Source of the DNA: Alphaproteobacteria bacterium | Lineage (GTDB): Bacteria; Pseudomonadota; Alphaproteobacteria; UBA3830 | DNA: 5,675 nucleotides | Direction: 5' to 3' | Assembly: GCA_017416635.1 (NCBI GenBank) | Contig: JAFQBQ010000175.1 | Location: forward strand, 1 to 5,675 | Part shown: piece after piece, positions 1 through 5,675 of the stretch | Numbering within the stretch: position 1 is the first letter of the stretch | How the letters are laid out: every line of letters starts with the position of its first letter | Position numbers and translations under genes: made by a program | The notes under the pieces: generated by a model | What the model was told of the DNA's origin: nothing | The model's input: the letters and a program-made list of their open reading frames with translations, nothing else | Databases searched by the model: none

Positions 1-1311
1 CCGTCGCCAACAGGGCTGTTGCATGTCGGAAATGTTCGAATTGCGTTGTTGAATTATTTGTTCGCAAAAAGTCACGACGGGAAATTTGTTCTGCGAATAG
101 ACGATACAGACAAAGAGCGTTCGACCATTGAATCTGAGAATATGATAATCGATGATTTGAAGTGGCTGGGAATTGCTTGGGATGAATTTTACAGACAGTC
201 TGAACGATTCGATACTTACGACAAGGCCATCGATTACCTAAAAAGCATAGGGCGTGTTTATCCATGCTATGAAACTAAAGACGAATTGTCGATTAAGCGT
301 AAAGTGCAAATTTCACGAGGAATTCCGCCTGTATATGACAGAGCTTCGTTGAAATTATCTCAAGAAGAAAAGGATCGTTTGGATGCGCAGGGCGTTCAAA
401 AATATTGGCGATTCAAACTAAATGAGAATGATATCATTACTTGGAAGGATTTAGTTCACGGCGAAATTTCTATTCCTCTTTCGACAGTCAGCGATCCTAT
501 TTTGGTAAAACCAGATGGTTCTTATGTGTATACATTTGCGTCAGTTGTGGATGATGCAAATCTTGGGATAACTCACATCATTCGCGGAGATGATCACATC
601 ACAAATACCGCGGTGCAAATTGATATGTTCAAGGCTTTGACAGGGCAAGTTCCGGAGTTTGGACACATTCCGTTGCTTATGTCCATTGACGGACAGGATG
701 TTTCTAAGCGGACAAGTTCTCCGTTGAGCATGGTAAATCTTCGCAAAGATGGTATTCAAGCTCAGGCTATTTTAAATGTTCTCGCGAGTTTGGGAACTTC
801 AAACGATATCAGCGGCGACGACAAATTGTCCGATTTAATCAGCAAATTTTCTTTTGAAAAGATGAGCCTCTCATCTCCGAAATTTAATATCGAAGATGTA
901 AAGGCGCTTACTCGCAAAATGATATCCGAGAAGTCATTTGAGGAAGTCAAGCCGGCTCTTCTCGAGATGGAATTGAGCAGGGCTTCTGAAAAATTTTGGG
1001 ATACTATCAAAAGTAATATTTCTTCTTTGGAAGAAGCAAAAGTTTGGTACGACATACTTTTTAAGCCGATAGAAACAGTTGACGAAGATAAAGATTACGT
1101 TCGCCAGATGAATCAAACTTTGGAGCAGTCTTTCAATTATGATGACTGGATAAATAAATTGAAAAAAGTTTCAGGTCGAATCGGTCGTGATTTGTTTCAT
1201 CCAATTCGAATGGTTTTAACAGGGCAAGAGAACGGCCCGGAATTGAAGAAAATTTGCGAGTTTTTGGGACATACCGGCTGTCAGGTCAGAATAAAAAAGA
1301 ATTTACGATGA
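1..1311 (+). CDS. gltX: Glutamyl-tRNA synthetase, 5' end outside the window
   Basis: This cytoplasmic class I aminoacyl-tRNA synthetase attaches glutamate to tRNA-Glu (in many alphaproteobacteria also to tRNA-Gln before amidation). The open frame runs from base 1, where PSPTGLLHVGN is the family's first conserved block, with HVGN (visible codons 8-11) as the HIGH signature. LRIDDTDKERS follows at about codon 31, then the Rossmann-fold block IIRGDDHITNT near codon 195, and VSKR (codons 234-237) as the KMSKS-type loop. The C-terminal block FHPIRMVLTGQENGPEL is the form typical of alphaproteobacterial GluRS. 436 residues are visible and the family is about 440-480 long, so only about 5-10 N-terminal codons should be missing. 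A TTG at base 19 lies inside the HIGH motif and cannot be the true start. The TGA stop overlaps the cysS ATG. Alphaproteobacteria often carry two GluRS paralogues, and I cannot tell from this window whether another exists. Confidence 0.96.
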   Translation, partial: PSPTGLLHVGNVRIALLNYLFAKSHDGKFVLRIDDTDKERSTIESENMIIDDLKWLGIAWDEFYRQSERFDTYDKAIDYLKSIGRVYPCYETKDELSIKRKVQISRGIPPVYDRASLKLSQEEKDRLDAQGVQKYWRFKLNENDIITWKDLVHGEISIPLSTVSDPILVKPDGSYVYTFASVVDDANLGITHIIRGDDHITNTAVQIDMFKALTGQVPEFGHIPLLMSIDGQDVSKRTSSPLSMVNLRKDGIQAQAILNVLASLGTSNDISGDDKLSDLISKFSFEKMSLSSPKFNIEDVKALTRKMISEKSFEEVKPALLEMELSRASEKFWDTIKSNISSLEEAKVWYDILFKPIETVDEDKDYVRQMNQTLEQSFNYDDWINKLKKVSGRIGRDLFHPIRMVLTGQENGPELKKICEFLGHTGCQVRIKKNLR

Positions 1312-2663
1312 AAAGACTTTATCTGTACAATTCTCTTTCAAATAATCTCGATGAGTTTCGTCCGATTGATGAATCTAATGTTCGTATGTACGCTTGCGGA
1401 CCTACGGTGTATTCAGGTCCTCACGTTGGAAATGCTCGTCCGCTTGTGGTTTTTGATGTTCTTTTTCGGTTGTTGTCTTTGCTTTATCCGAAAGTTACGT
1501 ACGTAAGAAATATCACAGACGTCGATGATAAAATCAACAAAAGAGCGGCGCAGCGTAAAATTACAATAAGAGAATTAACGGATGAAGTTATAGAAAATTT
1601 TCATAATGATTTATCTTTGCTAAATATTTTACCTCCAACTATTGAGCCGCGTGCGACTTTTCATATTCAGGAAATGATAGATGTTATTCAAAAATTATTG
1701 GATAACGGTTACGCATATCAGACAGCCGCTCATGTTTTGCTGAGCGTGAAAAAATTACCGAATTACGGAATACTTTCAAAGCGCATGCTCGATCAAATGA
1801 TTCCGGGGAGCAGAGTTGAGATTGGAATATACAAACGCGATCCGTTAGATTTTGTTTTGTGGAAACCTTCTCGCGATAATGAACCGTCTTGGGATAGTCC
1901 GTTTGGTCCGGGACGTCCTGGCTGGCACATAGAATGCTCCGCAATGAGTCACAAATATTTAGGTGTTCAGTTTGATATTCATGCTGGCGGGCATGATTTG
2001 ATTTTTCCGCACCATGAAAATGAAATTGCACAAAATTACGGTGCGTTCGGATGTTTGATGGCGAATTACTGGATTCACAACGAACTCGTTTTGGTAGACA
2101 ATCTCAAAATGTCCAAATCGGTAGGAAATGTAATTTCCATCAGCGATGTTTTGCAAAAAATGGACGGCGAAATCATTAGATATGTTTTGCTTTCTTCACA
2201 TTATCAGAAAAAACTCAATTGGACGGATCAAGCAATTCATCAAGCGCAGCAATCTTTAAACAAAATGTACAGCGCGCTGAATTTGGTTACGGAATTTGTC
2301 GAAACTGACTACGATGAATCGATTATCGATGCGCTTTGTTCGAATTTAAATACGCCGTTAGCGTTAAGTCATTTGATAAATCTTGCGGATGAAATTCTGA
2401 AAGAAACAGATCAGTCGAAAATCAATTGTGGCGGTTCCGTTTTAAAGAAAAGTGCCTCGATTTTGGGATTGCTGTTCAGAGAAAATTGGTTCAAGCGAAA
2501 TTTGGAATTGCCGGAAGAAAAAATCGAAGAATTAATTGCTCAAAGAAACCAAGCCCGCAAAGCAAAGGATTACAAAAAAGCCGACGAAATCCGAAATTAT
2601 TTGACGGATCATCATATCAGCATCGAGGACACCCCTTCAGGAACAACTTGGAAAGTGATATAG
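1308..2663 (+). CDS. cysS: Cysteinyl-tRNA synthetase
   Basis: This cytoplasmic class I synthetase charges tRNA-Cys with cysteine. The protein has 451 residues, close to the roughly 460 usual for bacterial CysRS, so it is complete. The HIGH-type motif is HVGN at residues 39-42, inside CGPTVYSGPHVGNARP, and KMSKS is at 267-271. The zinc site that selects cysteine is intact: C30 (YACGPTVY), C210 (HIECSAM), H235 and E239 (HAGGHDLIFPHHENE). The C-terminal helical region ends with the ARKAKDYKKADEIRNYL stretch that is common in this family. The ATG at 1308 is chosen because MKRLYLYNSL is the normal family N-terminus. It sits in an ATGA overlap with the gltX stop, which suggests translational coupling; the sequence just upstream is A-rich with only a weak Shine-Dalgarno. 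Earlier in-frame starts would add residues that CysRS proteins lack. Confidence 0.98.
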   Translation: MKRLYLYNSLSNNLDEFRPIDESNVRMYACGPTVYSGPHVGNARPLVVFDVLFRLLSLLYPKVTYVRNITDVDDKINKRAAQRKITIRELTDEVIENFHNDLSLLNILPPTIEPRATFHIQEMIDVIQKLLDNGYAYQTAAHVLLSVKKLPNYGILSKRMLDQMIPGSRVEIGIYKRDPLDFVLWKPSRDNEPSWDSPFGPGRPGWHIECSAMSHKYLGVQFDIHAGGHDLIFPHHENEIAQNYGAFGCLMANYWIHNELVLVDNLKMSKSVGNVISISDVLQKMDGEIIRYVLLSSHYQKKLNWTDQAIHQAQQSLNKMYSALNLVTEFVETDYDESIIDALCSNLNTPLALSHLINLADEILKETDQSKINCGGSVLKKSASILGLLFRENWFKRNLELPEEKIEELIAQRNQARKAKDYKKADEIRNYLTDHHISIEDTPSGTTWKVI

Positions 2664-2697
2664 GTAAGGATCTTTTTGTTATTGCTTAGGAATAGTT

Positions 2698-3516
2698 ATG
2701 ACTTTTAACATTAAAAATATTTTGGTTTGTTTTTTGGTGTTTTTGTTCTTCGGTTGCACTGAAAATAATAAGCCTATTTCAGTTGAAGTTGAGCATAAGC
2801 AAGCTGCAGATTTGACTTTTATCGATTCATTATTGGATAAGTCTTCAGAGTTTGATCCTCGTAACGTTTTAGTCATATTTGATTTTAATTACACGCTTAT
2901 GTATCCGAATATTCCATGTTTGCATAAAAATAATATCGATGCGCATAAAGACATTTTTAAAAAGGTTTTGAAAAAACTTTCGCATGAGCAGGCTGATTTA
3001 ATGCTAACGCAAATGATGGCCACCGAAAAACAAAAGTTGATAAACGACCAATTGTCGGCGCTTCTAAAAAAGCATGCCGATGTGAATTTTTTAGTGTGTT
3101 CGAGTTCTCTTGAGAAAAATGCAGATGCGTATCTAAAATTGCTCAATAAAAATAATATTGCGATAACAAATAGTTATAATTTGGAGAATTTTAAGTTTTT
3201 GGATTTCGAAGAATATTTATTAGGTCATCCTGTTTATAAAAACGGAGTTATAACCACTAATCGCAGAAAGAAAGGAGAAGTGTTAGTAAGCTTTCTTAAG
3301 AGAGTTTCGCGCAAACCGAAATTGATAATATTTGTTGATAATAGCGCAGATAAATTGGATGACGTTAAATTAGCTCTAACATCTCTAAAAAGTACAAAAT
3401 TGATAATTGTTGAATATTCTGAGTATAAAAACGCATCAATTCCACAAGTCTCAGCGCAAGAATTTACTGCATATTGGAATGAGCAAGTTGATGATTTCTT
3501 GAAGTCTCAAAAATGA
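2698..3516 (+). CDS. Predicted lipoprotein, DUF2608-like HAD-fold protein
   Basis: This is a 272-residue protein of unknown substrate. It starts with a short basic segment, a hydrophobic stretch (residues 8-18) and FFGC at 17-20, so it is probably a lipoprotein anchored through C20; phenylalanine at the -3 position of the lipobox is not ideal. The body shows HAD-superfamily motifs in order: VLVIFDFNYTL (D62, N64, T66; motif I), LVCSSS at 132-137 (motif II), RRKKGEVLVSFL with K191/K192 (motif III region) and LIIFVDNSADKLDDV (D214, D218; motif IV). The KGEVL...FL...IIFVD...L layout resembles DUF2608, as I recall that family. The second aspartate of the DxDxT motif is Asn (N64), so phosphatase activity is doubtful. 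The start has AGGA at 2688-2691, 6 bases upstream. It follows cysS by 34 bases with no visible terminator, so it is probably co-transcribed. It looks more AT-rich than the synthetase genes. The HAD fold is fairly sure; the DUF2608 name and lipid anchor are likely. Confidence 0.82.
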   Translation: MTFNIKNILVCFLVFLFFGCTENNKPISVEVEHKQAADLTFIDSLLDKSSEFDPRNVLVIFDFNYTLMYPNIPCLHKNNIDAHKDIFKKVLKKLSHEQADLMLTQMMATEKQKLINDQLSALLKKHADVNFLVCSSSLEKNADAYLKLLNKNNIAITNSYNLENFKFLDFEEYLLGHPVYKNGVITTNRRKKGEVLVSFLKRVSRKPKLIIFVDNSADKLDDVKLALTSLKSTKLIIVEYSEYKNASIPQVSAQEFTAYWNEQVDDFLKSQK

Positions 3517-3608
3517 TCAATATATTTTCGAATGGAATATCGTAAATACATTGATTTATGCAACTGTTCGTTTCTAATCTAAATCCTGCACATTTTTTTG
3601 CAAAACAC

Positions 3609-3637
3609 TTGACAAAAAGTTAAACTGTTGCGACAAT
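3609..3637 (+). promoter_or_regulatory. Sigma70-type promoter with extended -10
   Basis: A perfect -35 hexamer TTGACA (3609-3614) is followed by a 17-base spacer and GACAAT (3632-3637), which matches the -10 consensus at 4 of 6 positions. TG at 3629-3630, one base before the hexamer, gives an extended -10. Transcription would begin near 3644, just before the AGGAG ribosome binding site at 3654-3658. It therefore serves the reading frame starting at 3669 and makes that frame a deliberate gene start. Seen by eye, not tested. Confidence 0.6.
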
Positions 3638-3668
3638 CCAGAGCGACAGAGTTAGGAGAAAGAAAATA

Positions 3669-4114
3669 ATGAAAGCTAGAATGTTGACATGCACGCTATC
3701 TGCAATGCTGAGCATGTTTGTGAATTTTGGTTCTGATGCTTAATCGATCAAATTATTACTTCGAAATGGAATGAGCAGATAAATTACTCTATGAATAAAG
3801 TTAAAAATTTTTCCTCAAGTTTAGGAGCGCAACAAATAAAAGAGTTTGGATTTCCTAAAGAGTTGGAAAGATATTTTTCAATCTACGATAAGTATGCTTC
3901 GCCAACATTTGAGTCGATTCACTTGTTTAATAGCGGGGAGTTAAGAGAGACTCAGAATTTGTTGCACAAAACACTGCTAAATCTTATCTTAAGCTCAGCT
4001 GACGGAGAAAAATTTGTAAGGCAGTTTCTATCTGAAATAAAAGGAAGGAATTTAGATAAAGGTGGGCAAATCTCTTTTCTTCAGAAAATTATTGACACAA
4101 ATAATTTGAGATAA
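3669..4114 (+). pseudogene. Frameshifted gene for a small secreted protein of unknown family
   Basis: The ATG at 3669 has a strong ribosome binding site (AGGAG, 3654-3658) and a good promoter. It encodes 24 residues with a basic start (MKAR), a hydrophobic core (MLTCTLSAMLSMFVNFG) and SDA at the end, a standard signal peptidase I site, and then meets TAA at 3741-3743. The frame one step away is open from the TGA at 3734-3736 to the stop at 4112-4114. Adding one T in 'gcttaatcg' (about 3738-3743) would remove the stop and join A24 directly to LIDQIITSKWNEQINYSMNK, giving a 148-residue exported protein. The mature part is polar and probably mostly helical, with no motif, cysteine pattern or family I recognise. 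A real inactivating deletion, a base error and a rare recoding event are all possible. The promoter, binding site, signal peptide and exact fit at the cleavage site together make a single broken gene more likely than two small genes. Confidence 0.65.
3791..4114 (+). CDS. Hypothetical 107-residue protein (alternative reading of the frameshifted gene)
   Basis: If the sequence is taken at face value, this is the longest intact frame in the region. It starts at an ATG at 3791 and ends with TAA at 4112-4114. The product has no signal peptide or membrane segment. It is rich in charged and polar residues and looks mostly helical (for example RETQNLLHKTLLNLIL at about residues 52-67). I recognise no family. 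Against it as an independent gene: there is no convincing Shine-Dalgarno before 3791 (the upstream bases are AGATAAATTACTCT), and open coding continues 17 codons further upstream in the same frame, where it meets the signal peptide frame. It is more likely the mature part of the frameshifted secreted protein, and could be translated only weakly, if at all, from this start. Confidence 0.35.
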   Translation: MNKVKNFSSSLGAQQIKEFGFPKELERYFSIYDKYASPTFESIHLFNSGELRETQNLLHKTLLNLILSSADGEKFVRQFLSEIKGRNLDKGGQISFLQKIIDTNNLR

Positions 4115-4134
4115 ATGGATTAACATTTAAACGC

Positions 4135-4155
4135 GAGCCCATATTTTGTGGGCTC
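4135..4155 (+). terminator. Hairpin, probable terminator of the plus-strand genes
   Basis: GAGCCCA (4135-4141) pairs with TGGGCTC (4149-4155) around a 7-base loop, 20 bases after the stop at 4114. The tail that follows is CTTCTTATC, which is pyrimidine-rich but not a clean T run, so this is a moderate intrinsic terminator. No other hairpin lies between the end of the DUF2608-like gene and here, so it may end the whole rightward transcript. Confidence 0.6.
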
Positions 4156-4183
4156 CTTCTTATCCCTAATTTATGTTAGATAT

Positions 4184-4208
4184 AAAAAACCCCGCCAATG
4201 CGGCGGGG
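4184..4208 (-). terminator. Intrinsic terminator of the leftward rpmG transcript
   Basis: Read on the minus strand, CCCCGCC pairs perfectly with GGCGGGG (plus-strand 4202-4208 and 4190-4196) around a 5-base loop, and is followed directly by six Ts (4189-4184). This is a textbook Rho-independent terminator, about 30 bases past the rpmG stop. On the plus strand the hairpin has no T tract behind it, so it acts mainly on leftward transcription. Confidence 0.9.
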
Positions 4209-4238
4209 GGCAGTTAATAAGAAAGGAATTACGAAAAA

Positions 4239-4406
4239 CTACTTTATTTTTGCTTCTTTAAACAAAACATGCTTGCGGACTCTAGGATCATACTTCCGCA
4301 TTTCCATTTTTTCAGGCTGCTTTCTCGGATTTCTTTTCTTCACATAGAAGAATCCAGTATCAGCCGTACTTAGCATCTTTACAGTCATTGTCGCAGACTT
4401 AGCCAT
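4239..4406 (-). CDS. rpmG: 50S ribosomal protein L33
   Basis: This 55-residue protein is L33, a small component of the large ribosomal subunit near the E site. The translation begins [18 protein letters not shown], continues with [20 protein letters not shown] and ends [17 protein letters not shown]. The [15 protein letters not shown] and [12 protein letters not shown] segments match the alphaproteobacterial form of the family at full length. It has no CxxC zinc pairs, so it is the zinc-independent (C-minus) type. The start is supported by GGAG (minus strand, 4416-4413) with 6 bases to the ATG. It lies 48 bases downstream of nadK and ends at a strong terminator. It could be read from nadK or from a promoter overlapping the nadK stop. 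It is short and easily missed. Confidence 0.96.
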   Translation of the reverse strand: MAKSATMTVKMLSTADTGFFYVKKRNPRKQPEKMEMRKYDPRVRKHVLFKEAKIK

Positions 4407-4430
4407 TGTAAACTCCACACAAACAGGGAC

Positions 4431-4458
4431 ATGGTATCATAAATGTATCAGAAGTCAA
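4431..4458 (-). promoter_or_regulatory. Possible promoter for rpmG overlapping the nadK stop
   Basis: On the minus strand TTGACT (4458-4453, 5 of 6 to the -35 consensus) includes the nadK TGA stop and is followed after 16 bases by TACCAT (4436-4431, 4 of 6 to the -10 consensus). A TATGAT at 4441-4436 is a better -10 hexamer, but its best -35 (TTGCGA, 4465-4460, 18-base spacer) is weak. Either would start transcription shortly before the rpmG ribosome binding site. A separate promoter would make sense for a ribosomal protein needed in far larger amounts than NAD kinase. Confidence 0.4.
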
Positions 4459-5213
4459 GTCGCAAATTGCTCTGCCAGGACCTTATTTTCAAGAGTATTA
4501 TCCTTATCTAAAAGCAGAGTCAAAGTCATTGAACGATTTTTCGAAACACATACCTTTGTCGCACCGCGGAATTCTACATAATCAGCGACAGCGCATACGG
4601 GACGCCGTTCTTGATCAATTGCTTGAATTTCTATTTTGGAGTAATCGGATAAAACTGCGCCTCGCCATCGTCTTGGGCGAAATGAGCTGATTGGAGTTAA
4701 TGCCAATAGTCCGGAATTAATTGGAATAATCGCTCCGCCAGCGGAATAATTGTAGGCGGTGCTTCCTATGTCGGACGCAATAATCAAACCATCGCAAACT
4801 AATTCTTTTAATTTTAAATCGCCGTCAACTGTTATAGATAACTTTGCTGATTGATGCGTTTCTCTGAGAAGGTAAACTTCGTTTACGGCAATACTGGAAA
4901 ATGCTCCGTTCGATTTCGTTATAACAGTCGTTTGAAGAGGATTAAATTTCAGTGGAGCCGCATCTTGGATTCTCTCGATTAAATTTTCTTTGCTGTACTC
5001 GTTTGTCAGAAATCCAAGTTTCCCTCGGTTCATTCCGTATATAGGCAGGTTATACTGAAAACTTTCATGAAAAGCCCTCAGAACCATTCCATCGCCGGAC
5101 AAAACCACTATACAATCAGCCTTATCCAGAGGAACTTGCCCGTATATTTTAACCATATGCCGATAAGCTTCTCTGGACTTAGCATTCGACGAATAAACGA
5201 AATGAATCTTCAT
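4455..5213 (-). CDS. nadK: NAD kinase
   Basis: This cytoplasmic enzyme phosphorylates NAD to NADP using ATP (or polyphosphate in some species) and is the cell's source of NADP. The 252-residue length fits the alphaproteobacterial form (about 250-260). Visible motifs: SGDGMVLRAFH at 39-49 (the GGDG nucleotide motif with its first Gly replaced by Ser; catalytic D41 kept), MNRGKLGFLT at 61-70, the VNE motif with N111 and E112, CDGLIIAS from C140, and GSTAYNYSAGG at 150-160. The SSFRPRRWRGAVL segment (177-188) is typical of alphaproteobacterial NadK. The start has AGAGGTG (minus strand, 5227-5221) 7 bases before the ATG. It lies 52 bases after the XRE regulator gene and 48 before rpmG, both on the same strand. 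The function is clear; the S39 substitution is unusual. Confidence 0.95.
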   Translation of the reverse strand: MKIHFVYSSNAKSREAYRHMVKIYGQVPLDKADCIVVLSGDGMVLRAFHESFQYNLPIYGMNRGKLGFLTNEYSKENLIERIQDAAPLKFNPLQTTVITKSNGAFSSIAVNEVYLLRETHQSAKLSITVDGDLKLKELVCDGLIIASDIGSTAYNYSAGGAIIPINSGLLALTPISSFRPRRWRGAVLSDYSKIEIQAIDQERRPVCAVADYVEFRGATKVCVSKNRSMTLTLLLDKDNTLENKVLAEQFAT

Positions 5214-5231
5214 TTCTCTACACCTCTTATG

Positions 5232-5249
5232 ACGATACTATCATATCGT
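5232..5249. promoter_or_regulatory. 18-base dyad between the regulator gene and nadK, candidate operator
   Basis: ACGATA (5232-5237) and TATCGT (5244-5249) form a perfect 6-base inverted repeat around a 6-base centre, inside the 52-base gap upstream of nadK. A TATGAT hexamer, a possible -10, lies within it on the minus strand (5245-5240), though no good -35 is visible. A dimeric repressor such as the XRE protein encoded next door could bind here. A weak RNA hairpin or chance is also possible in such AT-rich sequence. Confidence 0.35.
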
Positions 5250-5265
5250 GCAATAAGTCGAAAGA

Positions 5266-5658
5266 TTACTTCGATGCAATTGCGCGCGTTAATTCAAATA
5301 ATTTGCGCTTTGTTACAACATTGCGGATATTATCAAAATATTCCGAAAGTTGAGCACTGCTTATTTCGGAAGCTGCATCAGCGGTGTAAACAGCTTTAGA
5401 CGAATCATTCAATTTGCTTGTTCCGAATCCTTCTAAAAAGAAGTTCATTTCTACGCCTAAAACCTGCGCAATCTTGTATAAAGTCGATGCGCTGACCCTG
5501 TTCTTCCCGCTTTCATATTTCTGTAATTGCTGAAATGTAATTCCTAAGAAAGAACTCAACCCGCTCTGCGTTAATCCGACATCTTGGCGTCTCAACCTTA
5601 TCTTCTGACCAATGTAGCGATTGATCTCTGCATCACCATCTGATATAGTCGGTCTCAT
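5266..5658 (-). CDS. XRE-family helix-turn-helix transcriptional regulator
   Basis: This 130-residue protein has an N-terminal Cro/C1-type DNA-binding domain at about residues 16-76. TQSGLSSFLG (30-39) is the first helix of the helix-turn-helix and TFQQLQKYESG (41-51) the recognition helix, followed by RVSASTLYKIAQVLGV and a closing NFFLEGF. A polar linker (79-100) leads to a short C-terminal helical segment, IRNVVTKRKLFELTRAIAS, probably for dimer contact. This architecture matches a common alphaproteobacterial regulator type in which the HTH is followed by a 'fff' motif and a short tail; its targets are generally not known and I do not assign one. The start is supported by GAGAGGA (minus strand, 5670-5664) five bases before the ATG, and there is no longer extension within the window. 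It shares its strand with nadK. It is chromosomal in style, with no phage genes around it. Confidence 0.93.
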   Translation of the reverse strand: MRPTISDGDAEINRYIGQKIRLRRQDVGLTQSGLSSFLGITFQQLQKYESGKNRVSASTLYKIAQVLGVEMNFFLEGFGTSKLNDSSKAVYTADAASEISSAQLSEYFDNIRNVVTKRKLFELTRAIASK

Positions 5659-5675
5659 AAGTTTCCTCTCAATTC

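Noticed and set aside
541..1116. Several antisense open frames (541-759, 762-1055, 934-1116) opposite gltX
   Set aside because: They lie wholly inside a well-conserved synthetase gene, overlap one another, and encode nothing recognisable.
1254..1307. Extension of cysS upstream to a TTG at 1254
   Set aside because: It would add 18 residues not found in CysRS and overlap gltX by 58 bases. The ATG at 1308 gives the normal family N-terminus.
1684..2156. Antisense open frames at 1684-2031 and 1959-2156
   Set aside because: They are shadows of cysS over its zinc site and KMSKS region, where conservation is explained by the sense protein.
2426..2689. An 87-codon plus-strand frame overlapping the end of cysS
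   Set aside because: It is out of frame with cysS, has a composition unlike a real protein, and no ribosome binding site decides its start.
2889..3146. An 85-codon antisense frame inside the lipoprotein gene
   Set aside because: The sense frame carries ordered HAD motifs and a ribosome binding site, whereas the antisense product has neither.
3593..3599. A run of seven Ts as a terminator for the lipoprotein gene
   Set aside because: No GC-rich stem precedes it, so it does not have the form of an intrinsic terminator.
5067..5399. A 110-codon plus-strand frame across the nadK start and the end of the regulator gene
   Set aside because: It is antisense to two clear genes, and its product resembles no known protein.

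Overview
The window looks like part of the chromosome of a low-GC alphaproteobacterium (roughly 40% GC by eye). Three proteins point there. The NAD kinase carries the FRPRRWRGA stretch, the L33 protein has the [16 protein letters not shown] form, and the XRE regulator matches the 'GLTQSGLSSFLGITFQQLQKYESG' type; all three forms are typical of that class. A predicted lipoprotein of the DUF2608/HAD-like type, a family I associate with intracellular bacteria such as Legionella and Holosporales-like lineages, hints at a host-associated lifestyle. That last step is inference, and I cannot name a genus.

The left part (1-3516, plus strand) is a tight gene run. It starts with the 3' 1.3 kb of gltX (glutamyl-tRNA synthetase, missing only its first few codons), whose stop overlaps the cysS start in an ATGA junction. 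The complete cysS (cysteinyl-tRNA synthetase) follows, and 34 bases later a 272-residue predicted lipoprotein with a degenerate HAD phosphatase core. The first two genes charge tRNA; the third is probably an envelope protein co-transcribed with them.

The middle (3517-4238) is the accessory part. A good sigma70-type promoter (TTGACA, 17-base spacer, extended -10) and a strong ribosome binding site lead into a 24-codon reading frame that is an almost perfect signal peptide and then stops. One missing T at the stop codon would join it to the 124-codon open frame behind it, giving a 148-residue secreted protein of unknown family. I read this as one frameshifted gene at 3669-4114. Two hairpins at 4135-4208 separate the converging transcription units.

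The right part (4239-5675, minus strand) holds, in transcription order, an XRE-family regulator, nadK and rpmG. rpmG (55 residues, L33) ends at a textbook intrinsic terminator and probably also has its own promoter overlapping the end of nadK. An 18-base dyad lies in the 52-base gap between the regulator and nadK and is a candidate operator.

Most of the window is ordinary housekeeping sequence. I see no CRISPR array, tRNA, rRNA, insertion sequence or recognisable defence system. The items most worth a second look are the frameshifted secreted-protein gene and the DUF2608-like lipoprotein next to it.
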